From the NCBI RefSeq assembly GCF_004123845.1, contig NZ_NBDP01000019.1, positions 248,001 through 312,000 of the forward strand: a stretch of 64,000 bases of DNA, written 5' to 3'. Below, piece by piece: positions 42,900-51,070 of this stretch. The DNA is from Allobosea sp. Tri-44. Its GTDB lineage: Bacteria > Pseudomonadota > Alphaproteobacteria > Rhizobiales > Beijerinckiaceae. The notes beneath the pieces were generated by a model. It searched no databases, was not told the origin of the DNA, and saw only the letters and a list, made by a program, of their open reading frames with translations. The translations under genes were made by a program, and so were the position numbers. Each line of letters starts with the position of its first letter. Within the stretch, counting starts at the first letter, position 1.

Positions 42900-43937
42900 G
42901 TGCCGACTGCGCGCCAATTCACCCGCCTGCTGCAATGGCCCGCCGCGGCGCTTCTCGGAACTTTGCTCGCGGGTGCAGCCTCTGCTGCGCCGACACAGTA
43001 TCCGCTGACGTTGGAGAACTGTCGCGAGAGCGTGACCTTCGCCGCGCCGCCCAAGCGCGTCGTCGCGATCGGCCAGACGCAGACCGAGATCCTCTACGCA
43101 CTCGGCCTCGGCGACCGTGTCGTCGGCACGGCCGTCTGGTTCTCGCCGGTCGCCAAGCCCTATGAGGCGGTCAACGCCAAGGTGAAGCGCCTCGCCGACA
43201 ATGATCCGAGCTTCGAGGCGGTGCTCGCCCAGGAGCCCGATCTCGTCACCGCGATGTTCGAATGGCATGTCGGGCCCAACGGCATCGTCGGCAAGCGCGA
43301 CCAGTTCGCCAAGGTCAAGGTCCCGACCTATGTCTCGCCGACCGATTGCGTCGGCAAGGACAATTCCGGCGCCGGCGACGGTGTGCGCACCCAGATGTTC
43401 ACGATGGAGCTGGTCTATCGCAACATCCGCGAGTTCGGGCAGATCTTCGATGTGTCCGACCGAGCCGAAAAGCTCGTCGCAGAGCTCAAGGCGCGCGAGG
43501 ACAAGGCGGTCCAGGCGGTGGCAAACGTCAAGGCCAAGGACGTGCCGGTCGTGGTCTGGTTCTCCAGCAAGGACATCAAGGGCGACGGCTTCATGGCCGG
43601 CAAGAACGGCGTGCCGGCCTATATCCTGTCGAAGCTCGGCGCCCGCAACGTCATCACGACCAATGAGGAATGGCCGCTGGTCGGCTGGGAGAGCATCGCC
43701 GCCGCCAATCCCGCGGTGATCGTCACGGTGAAGATGGATCGCCGCCGCTTCCCCGCCGACGATATCGAGAAGAAGCTCGACTTCCTCAAGACCGATCCCG
43801 TCGCCAGCAAGCTCGATTCGGTCAGGAACAGCCGTGTCGTGATCATCGATGTCGGCGCGACCCGCGCCGGTCTGGACACGGTCGACGGCATCGAGACGCT
43901 CGCCAAGGCGATCGCTGGCTTCGGCCTTTCTCCTTGA
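42900..43937 (+). CDS. ABC transporter substrate-binding protein, BtuF/FepB type, 345 aa
   Basis: Cluster A (helical-linker) periplasmic binding protein for corrinoids or siderophores. From the GTG at 42900 it has a normal signal peptide (RLLQWPAAALLGTLLAGAASA, cleaved near residue 29), then TQYPLTLENCRESVTFAAPPKRVVAIGQTQTE and the family pattern ILYALGLGDRVVGTA. An in-frame ATG at 42789 has a ribosome site and hairpin but would give a 66-residue presequence, so I prefer the GTG; the choice is uncertain. Control by the upstream B12 riboswitch makes cobalamin or a precursor the most likely ligand. A Zur/Fur-like box adds the possibility of a metal-linked ligand. Coupled by overlap to the permease. 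Confidence 0.85.
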   Translation: MPTARQFTRLLQWPAAALLGTLLAGAASAAPTQYPLTLENCRESVTFAAPPKRVVAIGQTQTEILYALGLGDRVVGTAVWFSPVAKPYEAVNAKVKRLADNDPSFEAVLAQEPDLVTAMFEWHVGPNGIVGKRDQFAKVKVPTYVSPTDCVGKDNSGAGDGVRTQMFTMELVYRNIREFGQIFDVSDRAEKLVAELKAREDKAVQAVANVKAKDVPVVVWFSSKDIKGDGFMAGKNGVPAYILSKLGARNVITTNEEWPLVGWESIAAANPAVIVTVKMDRRRFPADDIEKKLDFLKTDPVASKLDSVRNSRVVIIDVGATRAGLDTVDGIETLAKAIAGFGLSP

Positions 43938-44977
43938 GCCACGCCGTCCACGGCCCCAACTGGCCGGCGCGGATCGCCATCGCGCTGGCGTCCCTGCTGG
44001 CGCTCACCCTCTCGGTGGCGCTGGCGGTGACGATCGGCGAGATGCGCATCCCGCTCGACACGGCGCTGCGGGCGCTCGGCAACGGGCTGTTCGATCTCGA
44101 TTTTCCGGTCAGCGCGATCCAGCAGGGCGTGATCTTCGATTATCGCCTGAGCCGGGCGCTTATGGCTGGCCTCTGCGGCGGGGCTCTGGCGCTCTCGGGC
44201 GCGATCCTGCAGGCGCTGCTGCGCAATCCGCTGGCGGAGCCTTATGTGCTCGGCATCTCGGCCGGCGCCTCGACCGGCGCCGTCGCGGTGCTGATCCTCG
44301 GCGTCGGTATCGGCGGCACAGCGCTGAGCGTCTCCGCCGGCGCCTTCATCGGCTCCTGCGCCGCGCTCGCCGTCGTCGCGCTGCTGGCGACGGGCGCGGG
44401 AGGGGCGAGCGATCGCGTCATTCTCGCCGGTGTCGCCACCTCGCAGCTCTTCAACGCCGCGACTGCGACGATCGTCACGACATTGGCCAGCGCCGAGCAG
44501 GCACGCGGCGTGATGTTCTGGCTCCTGGGGAATTTCGGCGGCGTGCGCTGGCCGGATCTCTGGATCGCGGCGCCGGTCGCCTTCATCGGCTTTTTCATCT
44601 GCATGCTGCATGCCAAGGTGCTCGACGCCTTCGCCTTCGGTGTCGATGCCGCTGCCTCGCTCGGCGTCGCGGTTACCAGGGTGAAGGTCATCCTCTTCGC
44701 GACGACTGCCGTGATGACCGCGGTGATGGTCTCGATCGTTGGCACGGTCGGTTTCGTCGGGCTGATCATTCCGCACGCCGCCCGTTTCCTTGTCGGTTCC
44801 GGCCATGCCCGTCTGCTGCCGGCCTGTCTCGTCATCGGCGCGATCTTCATGATCCTTGCCGACATCCTGTCCCGTATCCTGATCCCGCAGCAGATCCTGC
44901 CGATCGGCGTGGTGACCGCGCTGTTCGGTGCGCCGGTCTTCGCCTTGATCCTCTATCGCGCCAGGAGACCAGCATGA
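43934..44977 (+). CDS. FecCD/BtuC-family ABC permease, 347 aa
   Basis: Ten-helix permease of the iron-siderophore/B12 type. Conserved segments are LSRALMAGLCGGALALSGA, RNPLAEPYVLGISAGAS and GFVGLIIPHAARFLVG. The only start compatible with the preceding gene is TTG at 43934, which overlaps the binding-protein stop (TTGA), a rare but sensible coupled start. Length from there is normal. It works with the ATPase 10 bases downstream. Confidence 0.92.
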   Translation: MSHAVHGPNWPARIAIALASLLALTLSVALAVTIGEMRIPLDTALRALGNGLFDLDFPVSAIQQGVIFDYRLSRALMAGLCGGALALSGAILQALLRNPLAEPYVLGISAGASTGAVAVLILGVGIGGTALSVSAGAFIGSCAALAVVALLATGAGGASDRVILAGVATSQLFNAATATIVTTLASAEQARGVMFWLLGNFGGVRWPDLWIAAPVAFIGFFICMLHAKVLDAFAFGVDAAASLGVAVTRVKVILFATTAVMTAVMVSIVGTVGFVGLIIPHAARFLVGSGHARLLPACLVIGAIFMILADILSRILIPQQILPIGVVTALFGAPVFALILYRARRPA

Positions 44978-44987
44978 GGCAGCCGGC

Positions 44988-45767
44988 ATGACGCTCGCGA
45001 CCCGCGAGGTGCGCTGGGCCGCGGGCGGCCGGATGATCGTCGATGGGGTGACGCTGCAGGCGGCTCCCGGCCGGGTGCTTGGCCTGATCGGTCCGAACGG
45101 CTCGGGCAAATCGAGCCTGCTGCGGCTGCTCTGCCGCCTGCGCAATGTCGCGAGCGGCGTTGTCATGCTCGATGGACGCGACATTGCTGTGGTGCCGCGG
45201 CGCGAGCTTGCCCGCCGCCTCGCCTTCGTCGAGCAGCAGGCGACGACGGAGATCCAGCTCTCGGTCTGCGATGTCGTCCGGCTCGGTCGCACGCCGCACC
45301 GCGCCGCACTCGCATCATGGAACGATGCCGACGAGGCAGCGGTGAACGAGGCGCTGGCGCGGGTCGGGCTCACCGACCGGCACGACCAGTTCTGGCACAC
45401 GCTCTCAGGAGGAGAGCGCCAGCGGGTTCACATCGCCCGGGCGTTGGCACAGGAACCGAGCGAGCTCATCCTGGACGAGCCGACCAACCATCTCGACATC
45501 CAGCATCAGCTCTCGATCCTGGGGCTGGTCCGCCGCCTTGGCATCACCTGCATCATGGCGCTGCACGATCTCAACCTCGCGGCGATGTTCTGCGACGAGA
45601 TCGCGCTGCTGCATGAAGGCCGGCTGCAAGCGGCCGGGCCGCCGGACGAGGTTCTGACTGCCGAGGCGATCCAGCACATCTTCGGCGTCGCGGTCTCGAT
45701 CCGCGAGGGAGCGTCGGGACGCCGGCATATCGAGTACCTGATCGAAACGGAGCGGAGGCAGTCATGA
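44988..45767 (+). CDS. BtuD/FecE-family ABC transporter ATPase, 259 aa
   Basis: Complete ABC ATPase: Walker A GPNGSGKSS (residues 34-42), Q-loop in VEQQATTEIQL, signature LSGGERQRV, Walker B LILDEPTNHLD and the switch His in ALHDLNLAAM. It belongs to the iron-siderophore/B12 subfamily. It overlaps the methyltransferase start by four bases, so importer and methyltransferase are one operon under the B12 riboswitch. Confidence 0.94.
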   Translation: MTLATREVRWAAGGRMIVDGVTLQAAPGRVLGLIGPNGSGKSSLLRLLCRLRNVASGVVMLDGRDIAVVPRRELARRLAFVEQQATTEIQLSVCDVVRLGRTPHRAALASWNDADEAAVNEALARVGLTDRHDQFWHTLSGGERQRVHIARALAQEPSELILDEPTNHLDIQHQLSILGLVRRLGITCIMALHDLNLAAMFCDEIALLHEGRLQAAGPPDEVLTAEAIQHIFGVAVSIREGASGRRHIEYLIETERRQS

Positions 45768-46420
45768 AAGCAGCTGAAGCACAGGCCCAGGTTTCCGATT
45801 ACTGGACCCGGCGCGCGCCGGCTTTCGATGGCGTCGCCTCCCATGTCGCGCAGGCCTCGCTCTGGCGTGATGTCCTCGCCACCGCCTTCGAGATCCAAGA
45901 TGCGAAGGACGTCGTCGATCTTGGTACCGGGACCGGTGCCTGTGCGCTGATCGCCGCCTCTCTGGGACACCGGGTGCGCGCCTGCGACGGCTCCGAGGGG
46001 ATGCTCGCCGTCGCCCGGCAAGCCGCCGAAGCGTCGGGGCTCGAGGTCACCTTCGAACAGGCTCTGATCGAGGCGGCGACGTTCGCGGCGGAATCCGCCG
46101 ATATCGTGACGCTGCGCAATGTCCTCTGGACGCTTCCCGAGCCGATGGCGGCGCTGCGCAAGGCTCACCTCGTGTTGCGCCCGGGCGGCCTGGTGCTCGT
46201 CTCGGACGGGCTCTGGTCAGTCGCGGCGCAATATCGCTCGACCTATCCTGACACCCTCGCCACCAGCCTGCCGCGCCATGACGGGCTGACAGAAGACGAG
46301 GCTCGGGCGATGCTGAGCGAGGCCGGCTTCGGCCCGGCGCGCAGCTGGCAACACCTCTTTCCGGCCTCGCCCTATCCCGGCGACGTGCCGATGTTCGTGT
46401 TGACGGCGCGAAAAGGCTGA
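45764..46420 (+). CDS. class I SAM-dependent methyltransferase, 218 aa
   Basis: Rossmann-fold methyltransferase with motif I VVDLGTGTGACALIAAS, an acidic residue at the end of strand 2 (RACDGSEGM) and motif post-I/II around ESADIVTLRNVLWTLPEP. It resembles Methyltransf_11 proteins. It is the last gene of the riboswitch operon, coupled by overlap to the ATPase gene. The acceptor is unknown. It could modify a corrinoid, a metal-binding small molecule or something unrelated that needs B12. It shows no resemblance to the tetrapyrrole methylases of cobalamin synthesis, which have a different fold. Confidence 0.87.
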   Translation: MKAAEAQAQVSDYWTRRAPAFDGVASHVAQASLWRDVLATAFEIQDAKDVVDLGTGTGACALIAASLGHRVRACDGSEGMLAVARQAAEASGLEVTFEQALIEAATFAAESADIVTLRNVLWTLPEPMAALRKAHLVLRPGGLVLVSDGLWSVAAQYRSTYPDTLATSLPRHDGLTEDEARAMLSEAGFGPARSWQHLFPASPYPGDVPMFVLTARKG

Positions 46421-46523
46421 AGCTGCTGGTGATCCTCGGCGGCCGGGGGGCGCCCGTCCCCAAGGCGAGGGGAGCGCGACTAGCCGTCCCTGGTTCGCAT
46501 CCCCTGAGCAGCTTGTTTTCGCC

Positions 46524-46574
46524 CTAGAGCCGGATGATTTCAGTTGGAATCGCAAGGCGATGCCAACTGAAATC
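46524..46574. repeat. dispersed palindrome, CTAGAGCCGGATGATT type
   Basis: Begins CTAGAGCCGGATGATT and contains exact 12-base inverted arms GATTTCAGTTGG (46536-46547) and CCAACTGAAATC (46563-46574). A related copy starts at 49594 (CTAGAGTCGGATGATT), so the element belongs to a repeat family in this genome. Confidence 0.65.
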
Positions 46575-46597
46575 TGAATCCGTCTCTCATCGAAGAG

Positions 46598-46652
46598 TTA
46601 GAGCAGGATCGATGCGAAAAACCGGTTCCCACTTTTTCGCATCCTGCTCTAG
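46598..46652. repeat. dispersed palindrome, TTAGAGCAGGAT type
   Basis: TTAGAGCAGGATCGATGCGAAAAA at the left pairs with TTTTTCGCATCCTGCTCTAG at the right, around an ACCGGTTCCC-type centre. Elements opening with TTAGAGCA and closing with TGCTCTA are common in intergenic regions of Hyphomicrobiales. It can form a long hairpin; no mobility genes are linked. Confidence 0.7.
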
Positions 46653-47120
46653 GAAAAACAGATCGTGCTGGCCGCGAAAGGATCGATGCAGATCAGGACG
46701 ATCAAATTATGCCGGATACCGGGAATTGGCCTTCGATTGACCCGCCAACCGTTCGTCGGTTCATCACGCGGACATCGGAAGAAGCCGGAAGACGCAGGAT
46801 ACCCCTATAGCATCGGACGCCCGGATCGAAGTCTTCCGCATCGCCCTCCGGGCTGGCAAGCTGGCGCGCCGCATTTCGAGCGCTCGTACTTGAGCAGCAG
46901 GCCGGAAGCCCACACGTCTGCCGACGACGATTCGCGTGTTCATCCGGCGAAGGGCCAAAGCCCCCTGCCACCTCCGAGCGGCGCTGTATCAGCCGCACGT
47001 CTACACCGCCAACCTCAATCACCCGGCAGCGCCGATAGAGCTTTGATCGACAGAGCAGCCAAACACGCAGGCCCGGTCAAGCGAGCCGCATCAGCACTGA
47101 AATCGACTGTAGGAAAGCTG

Positions 47121-47145
47121 TAAAATCGGAGCTCCAAAAGGAGCT
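47121..47145 (-). terminator. terminator after tRNA-Arg
   Basis: On the minus strand, AGCTCC and GGAGCT (47140-47145 and 47130-47135) form a six-base-pair stem with a TTTT loop, followed three bases later by ATTTT. It lies just downstream of the tRNA gene. Confidence 0.5.
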
Positions 47146-47151
47146 AGGTAA

Positions 47152-47228
47152 TGGCGCGCCCGAAAGGATTCGAACCTCTGACCCTCAGATTCGTAGTCTG
47201 ATGCTCTATCCAGCTGAGCTACGGGCGC
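47152..47228 (-). tRNA. tRNA-Arg (anticodon ACG)
   Basis: Minus-strand cloverleaf of 77 bases with encoded CCA. The acceptor stem GCGCCCG pairs with CGGGCGC; the D arm contains AGCTCAGCTGGATAGAGC; the anticodon stem TCAGA/TCTGA encloses loop CTACGAA with anticodon ACG; the T arm contains GGTTCGAATCC. The A at position 34 is normally converted to inosine by TadA so that one tRNA reads CGU, CGC and CGA. Confidence 0.97.
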
Positions 47229-47367
47229 GTGACAGCGGAGCGGTTTGGAAGGCCGCCGGGGCTGACGAAAGCCGACTTAAAGGCTCGCGCTGCGCTTGGC
47301 AAGCCCCGTTCTGCCCTCTTCGTTCGCTTTCTCTCGGAGCCCGGACCCGGTGGCTGCCAGGAAGCCG

Positions 47368-47775
47368 TCAGCGATGCTTGCCATGCAGCAGGAGCGGGTG
47401 CGGAACCTCGTGCCGCGTCACGTCCTTGCTCGTCTCGCCGGCCGGCGCCTGGCCGCCATGCCGGGACTTCGGCAGCTTCTCGGCGATGCCATAGAGCTCC
47501 TCGCGCCGGTCCATTTCGCGCCAGATCTCGCCGGGCGTGATGCCGAGTTCGCTCCACAGCACGACGAGATTGTAGAGAAGGTCGGCGCTTTCCCGGACGA
47601 CGGCCGGGCGATTGTTCTGCACCGCCTCGATGCCGACCTCGACCGCTTCCTCGCCGAGCTTCTTGGCCATTTTCGGCACGCCTTCGCGGATCAGCTTGGC
47701 GGTTCGGGATCGGGCCGGATCATGGGCGCGGGCCGAGAGCACGGCGGCGTAGAGCTTCTGCACCGAATCGGTCAT
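47368..47775 (-). CDS. hisE: phosphoribosyl-ATP diphosphatase, 135 aa
   Basis: HisE, second step of histidine biosynthesis (PR-ATP to PR-AMP). All-alpha NTP pyrophosphatase fold with the metal-binding pattern KKLGEEAVEVGIEA followed by RESADLLYNLVVLWSE. The start is the ATG at 47775 (MTDSVQKLYAAVLSA); an in-frame start at 47841 adds an arginine-rich stretch and overlaps the neighbouring gene. The C-terminal tail after residue 110 is longer than the minimal family domain. Here hisE is separate from hisI and from the rest of the his operon, since the neighbouring gene is rppH. Confidence 0.93.
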   Translation of the reverse strand: MTDSVQKLYAAVLSARAHDPARSRTAKLIREGVPKMAKKLGEEAVEVGIEAVQNNRPAVVRESADLLYNLVVLWSELGITPGEIWREMDRREELYGIAEKLPKSRHGGQAPAGETSKDVTRHEVPHPLLLHGKHR

Positions 47776-47837
47776 CGCAGCAGAATCGGGCCGCCATGTA
47801 AGGGTTTCGTGACGGTCCCGCCTTCTGCGCCGGGCGC

Positions 47838-48341
47838 TCACCGCGTCAGCCCTGCGAACTGGCGCGCGACCTCGCGGTAGACATCGCGCTTGAACGGGAT
47901 GATCAGCTCCGGCGTCTGCGCCAGTTCAACCCAGCGCCAGGCATCGAATTCCGCCTTGTGGCCGCCAGCCGGCGCGAGGATGTTGATCTCGCTCTCGTCG
48001 CCCTCGAAGCGGAAGGCGAACCATTTCTGCGACTGGCCGCGATAGCGGCCGCGCCAGGCTTCCTTGCCGATCTCGCGCGGCAGATCGTAGCTCAGCCAAT
48101 CGGGCGCCTCAGCGAGCAATGAGACCGACGAGACATTGGTCTCCTCGCGCAATTCGCGATAGGCGGCCTCGATCGGCTGCTCGCCGGCATCGATCCCGCC
48201 TTGCGGCATCTGCCATTCATGGCCCGGCGCGACATGCTCACGCTGGCTGCGATTGGCGCGGCGTCCGATGAAGACGAGGCCGGCCGGGTTGAACAGGGCA
48301 AGGCCGACGCAGGGACGGTAGCCGGCGGGAGGTTTCGTCAT
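47838..48341 (-). CDS. rppH: RNA pyrophosphohydrolase, 167 aa
   Basis: Nudix hydrolase that removes pyrophosphate from the 5' end of mRNA and starts its decay. The start [18 protein letters not shown] is typical of alphaproteobacterial RppH. The Nudix box is complete, running GGIDAGEQP then [11 protein letters not shown]. The ATG at 48341 overlaps the upstream deacetylase stop by four bases. Other frame-compatible starts further upstream would lie inside that gene. Length is normal. Confidence 0.95.
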   Translation of the reverse strand: MTKPPAGYRPCVGLALFNPAGLVFIGRRANRSQREHVAPGHEWQMPQGGIDAGEQPIEAAYRELREETNVSSVSLLAEAPDWLSYDLPREIGKEAWRGRYRGQSQKWFAFRFEGDESEINILAPAGGHKAEFDAWRWVELAQTPELIIPFKRDVYREVARQFAGLTR

Positions 48342-49543
48342 CGCAGCGAGCCGGTGGTCGAAGGGTTGCGGAAGCTGCGGGCGGCGCTGACCGGGACGAT
48401 GACCAGGTTCTTTGCCTCGAGCGTGCGGGCCCAGCGGGTGATCCGCTCGATCGTGATCGGCAGGGCGCTGGCGGTGCCGACGACAGCGCCCTGGTCGCGA
48501 GCGAGCGTCTCGAGGCGCTGCAATTCCCTGTCGATCGCCTCGGTGCGCGGGACGGCGTCGAGGGCAAGCTCGGCCTTGAGCGCCGGGATCTGGGCCCTTG
48601 TCGCCGCCGATGCGAGCAGGCTGCGCGGCGAGGAGCCATCGTCGACGACCATCAGGCCACGTCCGGCGAGCTCGCGCAGCAGCGGTGTCAGCGCGGTATC
48701 GTCGGCAGTCAGGCGGCCGCCGAGGAAGTTGACGATGCCGACATAGCCGGTGACGCGGCCGAGTACCCATTGCAGCCGGTCGAGATTATCGCTGCCCTTC
48801 GGCCCGGTAAGCAGGGTATGCGGCCCCGGATCGTTGTCGGGATAGTCGAACGGCTCCATCGGCACCTGCAGGAAAACCTCGTGGCCCTCGCTGCGCGCTC
48901 GCTGCACGGTTTTCTCCAGATCGGCGCCATAGGGGGCAAAGGCGAGCGAGACGGCCCCCGGCAGGCGCGCGATCGCCTCGCTGGTCGAGCTCTGGCTGAT
49001 ACCGAGGCCGCCGACGAGGATCGCGATCCGACCGGCGGGCTTGGTGGCGGGGGTGGGGCCGAGCGGGCGGGCATAGACCTGCATCGGTGTCGCGCCATCG
49101 GGGCCGATCTTGGGCAGCAGGCCATGGCGCGTGCGTTCGACGAGCCGCTTGTCGGGTGCCGGCGCAAGTTTGATTACGCCGTCATCGGGCACGGTGATGA
49201 TGATCGCACCGGGGGCATCGGCGCCCGGCCTGACGACGGTGACGCCGGATTCGGTTTCGAGTTGACTGGCGCTGGCGGGGCCGCGTCTTTCCTCAGCGGC
49301 GGGCTGAAGCGGGGCCTTGGCGATATCGGCAGCCGCGGAGCGCTCGCGGATCATGGAGGTTGCGATCGGTTCGCCGCCAGTGGGATCGCGCTTCAGCGCT
49401 GCGTAGAGGGCAAGAGCGGCGAAAGTGACGGCCAGGACGCTCGTCAGTCCGCGCCAGAGCCAGCGCCCATAAGGTTGCGGCGCGCGCGCGCGCTTCGCCT
49501 GCCCGAGCGGCTGGTCGAGTTCGCTGAGCGGCAATCCAACCAA
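48338..49543 (-). CDS. divergent polysaccharide deacetylase family protein (YibQ-like), 401 aa
   Basis: An N-terminal membrane anchor ([21 protein letters not shown], residues about 30-50), a low-complexity linker to about residue 160, then a YibQ/divergent polysaccharide deacetylase domain: [58 protein letters not shown] and [13 protein letters not shown]. The canonical first metal aspartate region reads LVGGLGIS rather than the usual acidic form, so activity is uncertain. The start is TTG at 49543 with an AGAGGA element upstream. Position between the C-terminal protease and rppH is common in Hyphomicrobiales, and the envC-ctp-yibQ order suggests an envelope role. Confidence 0.88.
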   Translation of the reverse strand: MVGLPLSELDQPLGQAKRARAPQPYGRWLWRGLTSVLAVTFAALALYAALKRDPTGGEPIATSMIRERSAAADIAKAPLQPAAEERRGPASASQLETESGVTVVRPGADAPGAIIITVPDDGVIKLAPAPDKRLVERTRHGLLPKIGPDGATPMQVYARPLGPTPATKPAGRIAILVGGLGISQSSTSEAIARLPGAVSLAFAPYGADLEKTVQRARSEGHEVFLQVPMEPFDYPDNDPGPHTLLTGPKGSDNLDRLQWVLGRVTGYVGIVNFLGGRLTADDTALTPLLRELAGRGLMVVDDGSSPRSLLASAATRAQIPALKAELALDAVPRTEAIDRELQRLETLARDQGAVVGTASALPITIERITRWARTLEAKNLVIVPVSAARSFRNPSTTGSLR

Positions 49544-49572
49544 GAAGCGCCGTCCTCTTCGACGTCATCACG

Positions 49573-49662
49573 CATGCGAATCAGTTCGCATCGCTAGAGT
49601 CGGATGATTCGGGCTGGAATCAATCGCCAATCGGCCGCAGGGAAAACAATCTCCTGCGGCCG
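49573..49662. repeat. intergenic palindromes including a second CTAGAGTCGGATGATT copy
   Basis: Three elements in the gap downstream of the protease gene: a seven-base-pair hairpin ATGCGAA/TTCGCAT (49574-49591); the repeat start CTAGAGTCGGATGATT at 49594, matching the element at 46524 in most positions; and a perfect ten-base inverted repeat CGGCCGCAGG/CCTGCGGCCG (49632-49662), which could act as a terminator for the protease gene although a T-run is lacking. Confidence 0.55.
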
Positions 49663-49717
49663 TTGCACAAGTGCCGAGTTGTCGGGCTGGAAAGCCCGGC
49701 GGCTCAGTCCGACTTGC

Positions 49718-51070
49718 TCAGTTGGACTTTCCGGCTTCCGGAGCGGGCGCAGGGGTGGGAGCCGGTGTGGCAGGCAATGCCACGTCCTTCTTGCCGCGCA
49801 GCAGGTTGAGCGCCGCGGCGAGCTGGGTGTCCTTGGCCGGATCGATCGGAACGTAGGACGGCGAGCCGGCCTGTTCCTCCTTGCCGTCGCCATTGCGCAG
49901 ATGGCCCTTGAGCGAAGCCTCGCCCTTGTTCTCGGCCTTGTCCTTCAGCTCGGCCGGCACGTCCTGGATGATCTCGATGTCGGGCGTGATGCCCTTGGCC
50001 TGGATCGAGTTGCCGGACGGGGTGTAGTAGCGCGCCGTGGTCAGCCGCAGGCCACCATTGTCGCCGAGGCGGATCACGGTCTGCACCGAGCCCTTGCCGA
50101 AGGAACGCGAGCCCATGACGGTGGCGCGCTTGTGGTCCTGCAGGGCGCCGGCGACGATCTCCGCGGCGGAGGCGGAGGAGCCGTTGATCAGCACCACGAC
50201 CGGCTTGCCCTTGGTCAGGTCGCCCGACTTGGCGTTGAAGACCTGGGTCTCCTCGGCGTTGCGGCCGCGGGTGGAGACGATCTTGCCGCGCTCGAGGAAG
50301 GCGTCGGAGACCAGCACCGACTGATCGAGCCGGCCGCCGCGGTTGTTGCGCAGGTCGATGACGTAGCCCTTGACCTTGTCGAAGCCGATCTCGGCATTGA
50401 CCTTGTCGAGTGCCTTGCGCAGGCCCTCATAGGTCTGTTCGCTGAAGGTGCCGATGCGGATATAGCCGACATCGTTCTCGACGCGTTCCTCGACCGCCGG
50501 CACGACGATGTTGGACCGGGTCAGGGTGAATTCCAGCGGCTCGGTCTTGCCGGGGCGCTCGATCTTGAGCTTCACCTGCGTGTTGATGATGCCCCGCATC
50601 TTCTCGACGGCCTGGTTGAGGCTGAGGCCCTTGACCTCGTCACCGTCGATCTGGCGGATCATGTCGCCGGCTAGGATGCCGGCCTTGGAGGCGGGCGTGT
50701 CGCGAATCGGCTTGGCGACCTTGAGGACGCCGTCCTCCATCGTCACCTCGATGCCGAGCCCGCCGAACTGGCCGCGCATGTCGATGTCCATGTCGCGGAA
50801 GCTCTTGGCATCGAGATAGGCCGAGTGCGGATCCAGCGAGGAGACCATGCCGTTGATCGCGGCCTCGATCAGCTTCTGCTCATCCGGCTTCTCGACATAG
50901 TCGGTGCGGATCTTCTCGAAGATGTCGCCGAACAGGTTGAGGCTGCGATAGACCTCGGCCGAGGCCGCGACCGCGCTGGTCGAGGAGAACAGCCTCGTCT
51001 GCGTCGCGACACCAGTGAGGCCCGCGCCGGCGATGGCGCCAGCCAGAACGAGAGAAACCTTGCGCATCAT
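49718..51070 (-). CDS. ctpA: S41 C-terminal processing protease, 450 aa
   Basis: Periplasmic CtpA/Prc-type serine protease. Signal/anchor SLVLAGAIAGAGLTGVA, an N-terminal helical domain, a PDZ domain (GLGIEVTMEDGVLKVAKPI to about residue 190) and the protease core with catalytic Ser in INGSSASAAEIVAG and Lys in GSRSFGKGSVQT. The C-terminus is a Pro/Ala-rich tail (PATPAPTPAPAPEAG). The ATG at 51070 overlaps the upstream EnvC-like gene (ATGA). The pairing of an EnvC-like activator with a C-terminal protease is conserved in alphaproteobacteria and points to peptidoglycan remodelling. Confidence 0.94.
   Translation of the reverse strand: MMRKVSLVLAGAIAGAGLTGVATQTRLFSSTSAVAASAEVYRSLNLFGDIFEKIRTDYVEKPDEQKLIEAAINGMVSSLDPHSAYLDAKSFRDMDIDMRGQFGGLGIEVTMEDGVLKVAKPIRDTPASKAGILAGDMIRQIDGDEVKGLSLNQAVEKMRGIINTQVKLKIERPGKTEPLEFTLTRSNIVVPAVEERVENDVGYIRIGTFSEQTYEGLRKALDKVNAEIGFDKVKGYVIDLRNNRGGRLDQSVLVSDAFLERGKIVSTRGRNAEETQVFNAKSGDLTKGKPVVVLINGSSASAAEIVAGALQDHKRATVMGSRSFGKGSVQTVIRLGDNGGLRLTTARYYTPSGNSIQAKGITPDIEIIQDVPAELKDKAENKGEASLKGHLRNGDGKEEQAGSPSYVPIDPAKDTQLAAALNLLRGKKDVALPATPAPTPAPAPEAGKSN

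Larger units (their letters stand above)
46421..47151. other. gene-poor interval with palindromic repeats
   Basis: A 731-base stretch without a convincing gene between the methyltransferase and tRNA-Arg. The first part (46524-46652) holds two palindromic elements listed separately. From about 46655 to 47120 the composition is less GC-rich than the neighbours and several short open frames exist on both strands, none with a ribosome site, family resemblance or suitable codon usage. It may be the decayed remnant of a gene or island next to the tRNA. Confidence 0.6.

Noticed and set aside
43619-45400. 593-codon minus-strand frame opposite the permease and ATPase genes.
   Set aside because: Shadow of two well-defined transporter genes.
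46665-47123. Open frames on both strands in the gap before tRNA-Arg (plus 46665-47123, minus 46702-47022).
   Set aside because: No ribosome site, no domain or signal sequence, mixed composition and overlap of the two strands; treated as non-coding or decayed.
47152-47228. tRNA-Arg as the boundary of an integrated element.
   Set aside because: No integrase, no duplicated tRNA 3' end and no phage genes are visible on either side; only a compositional hint remains.
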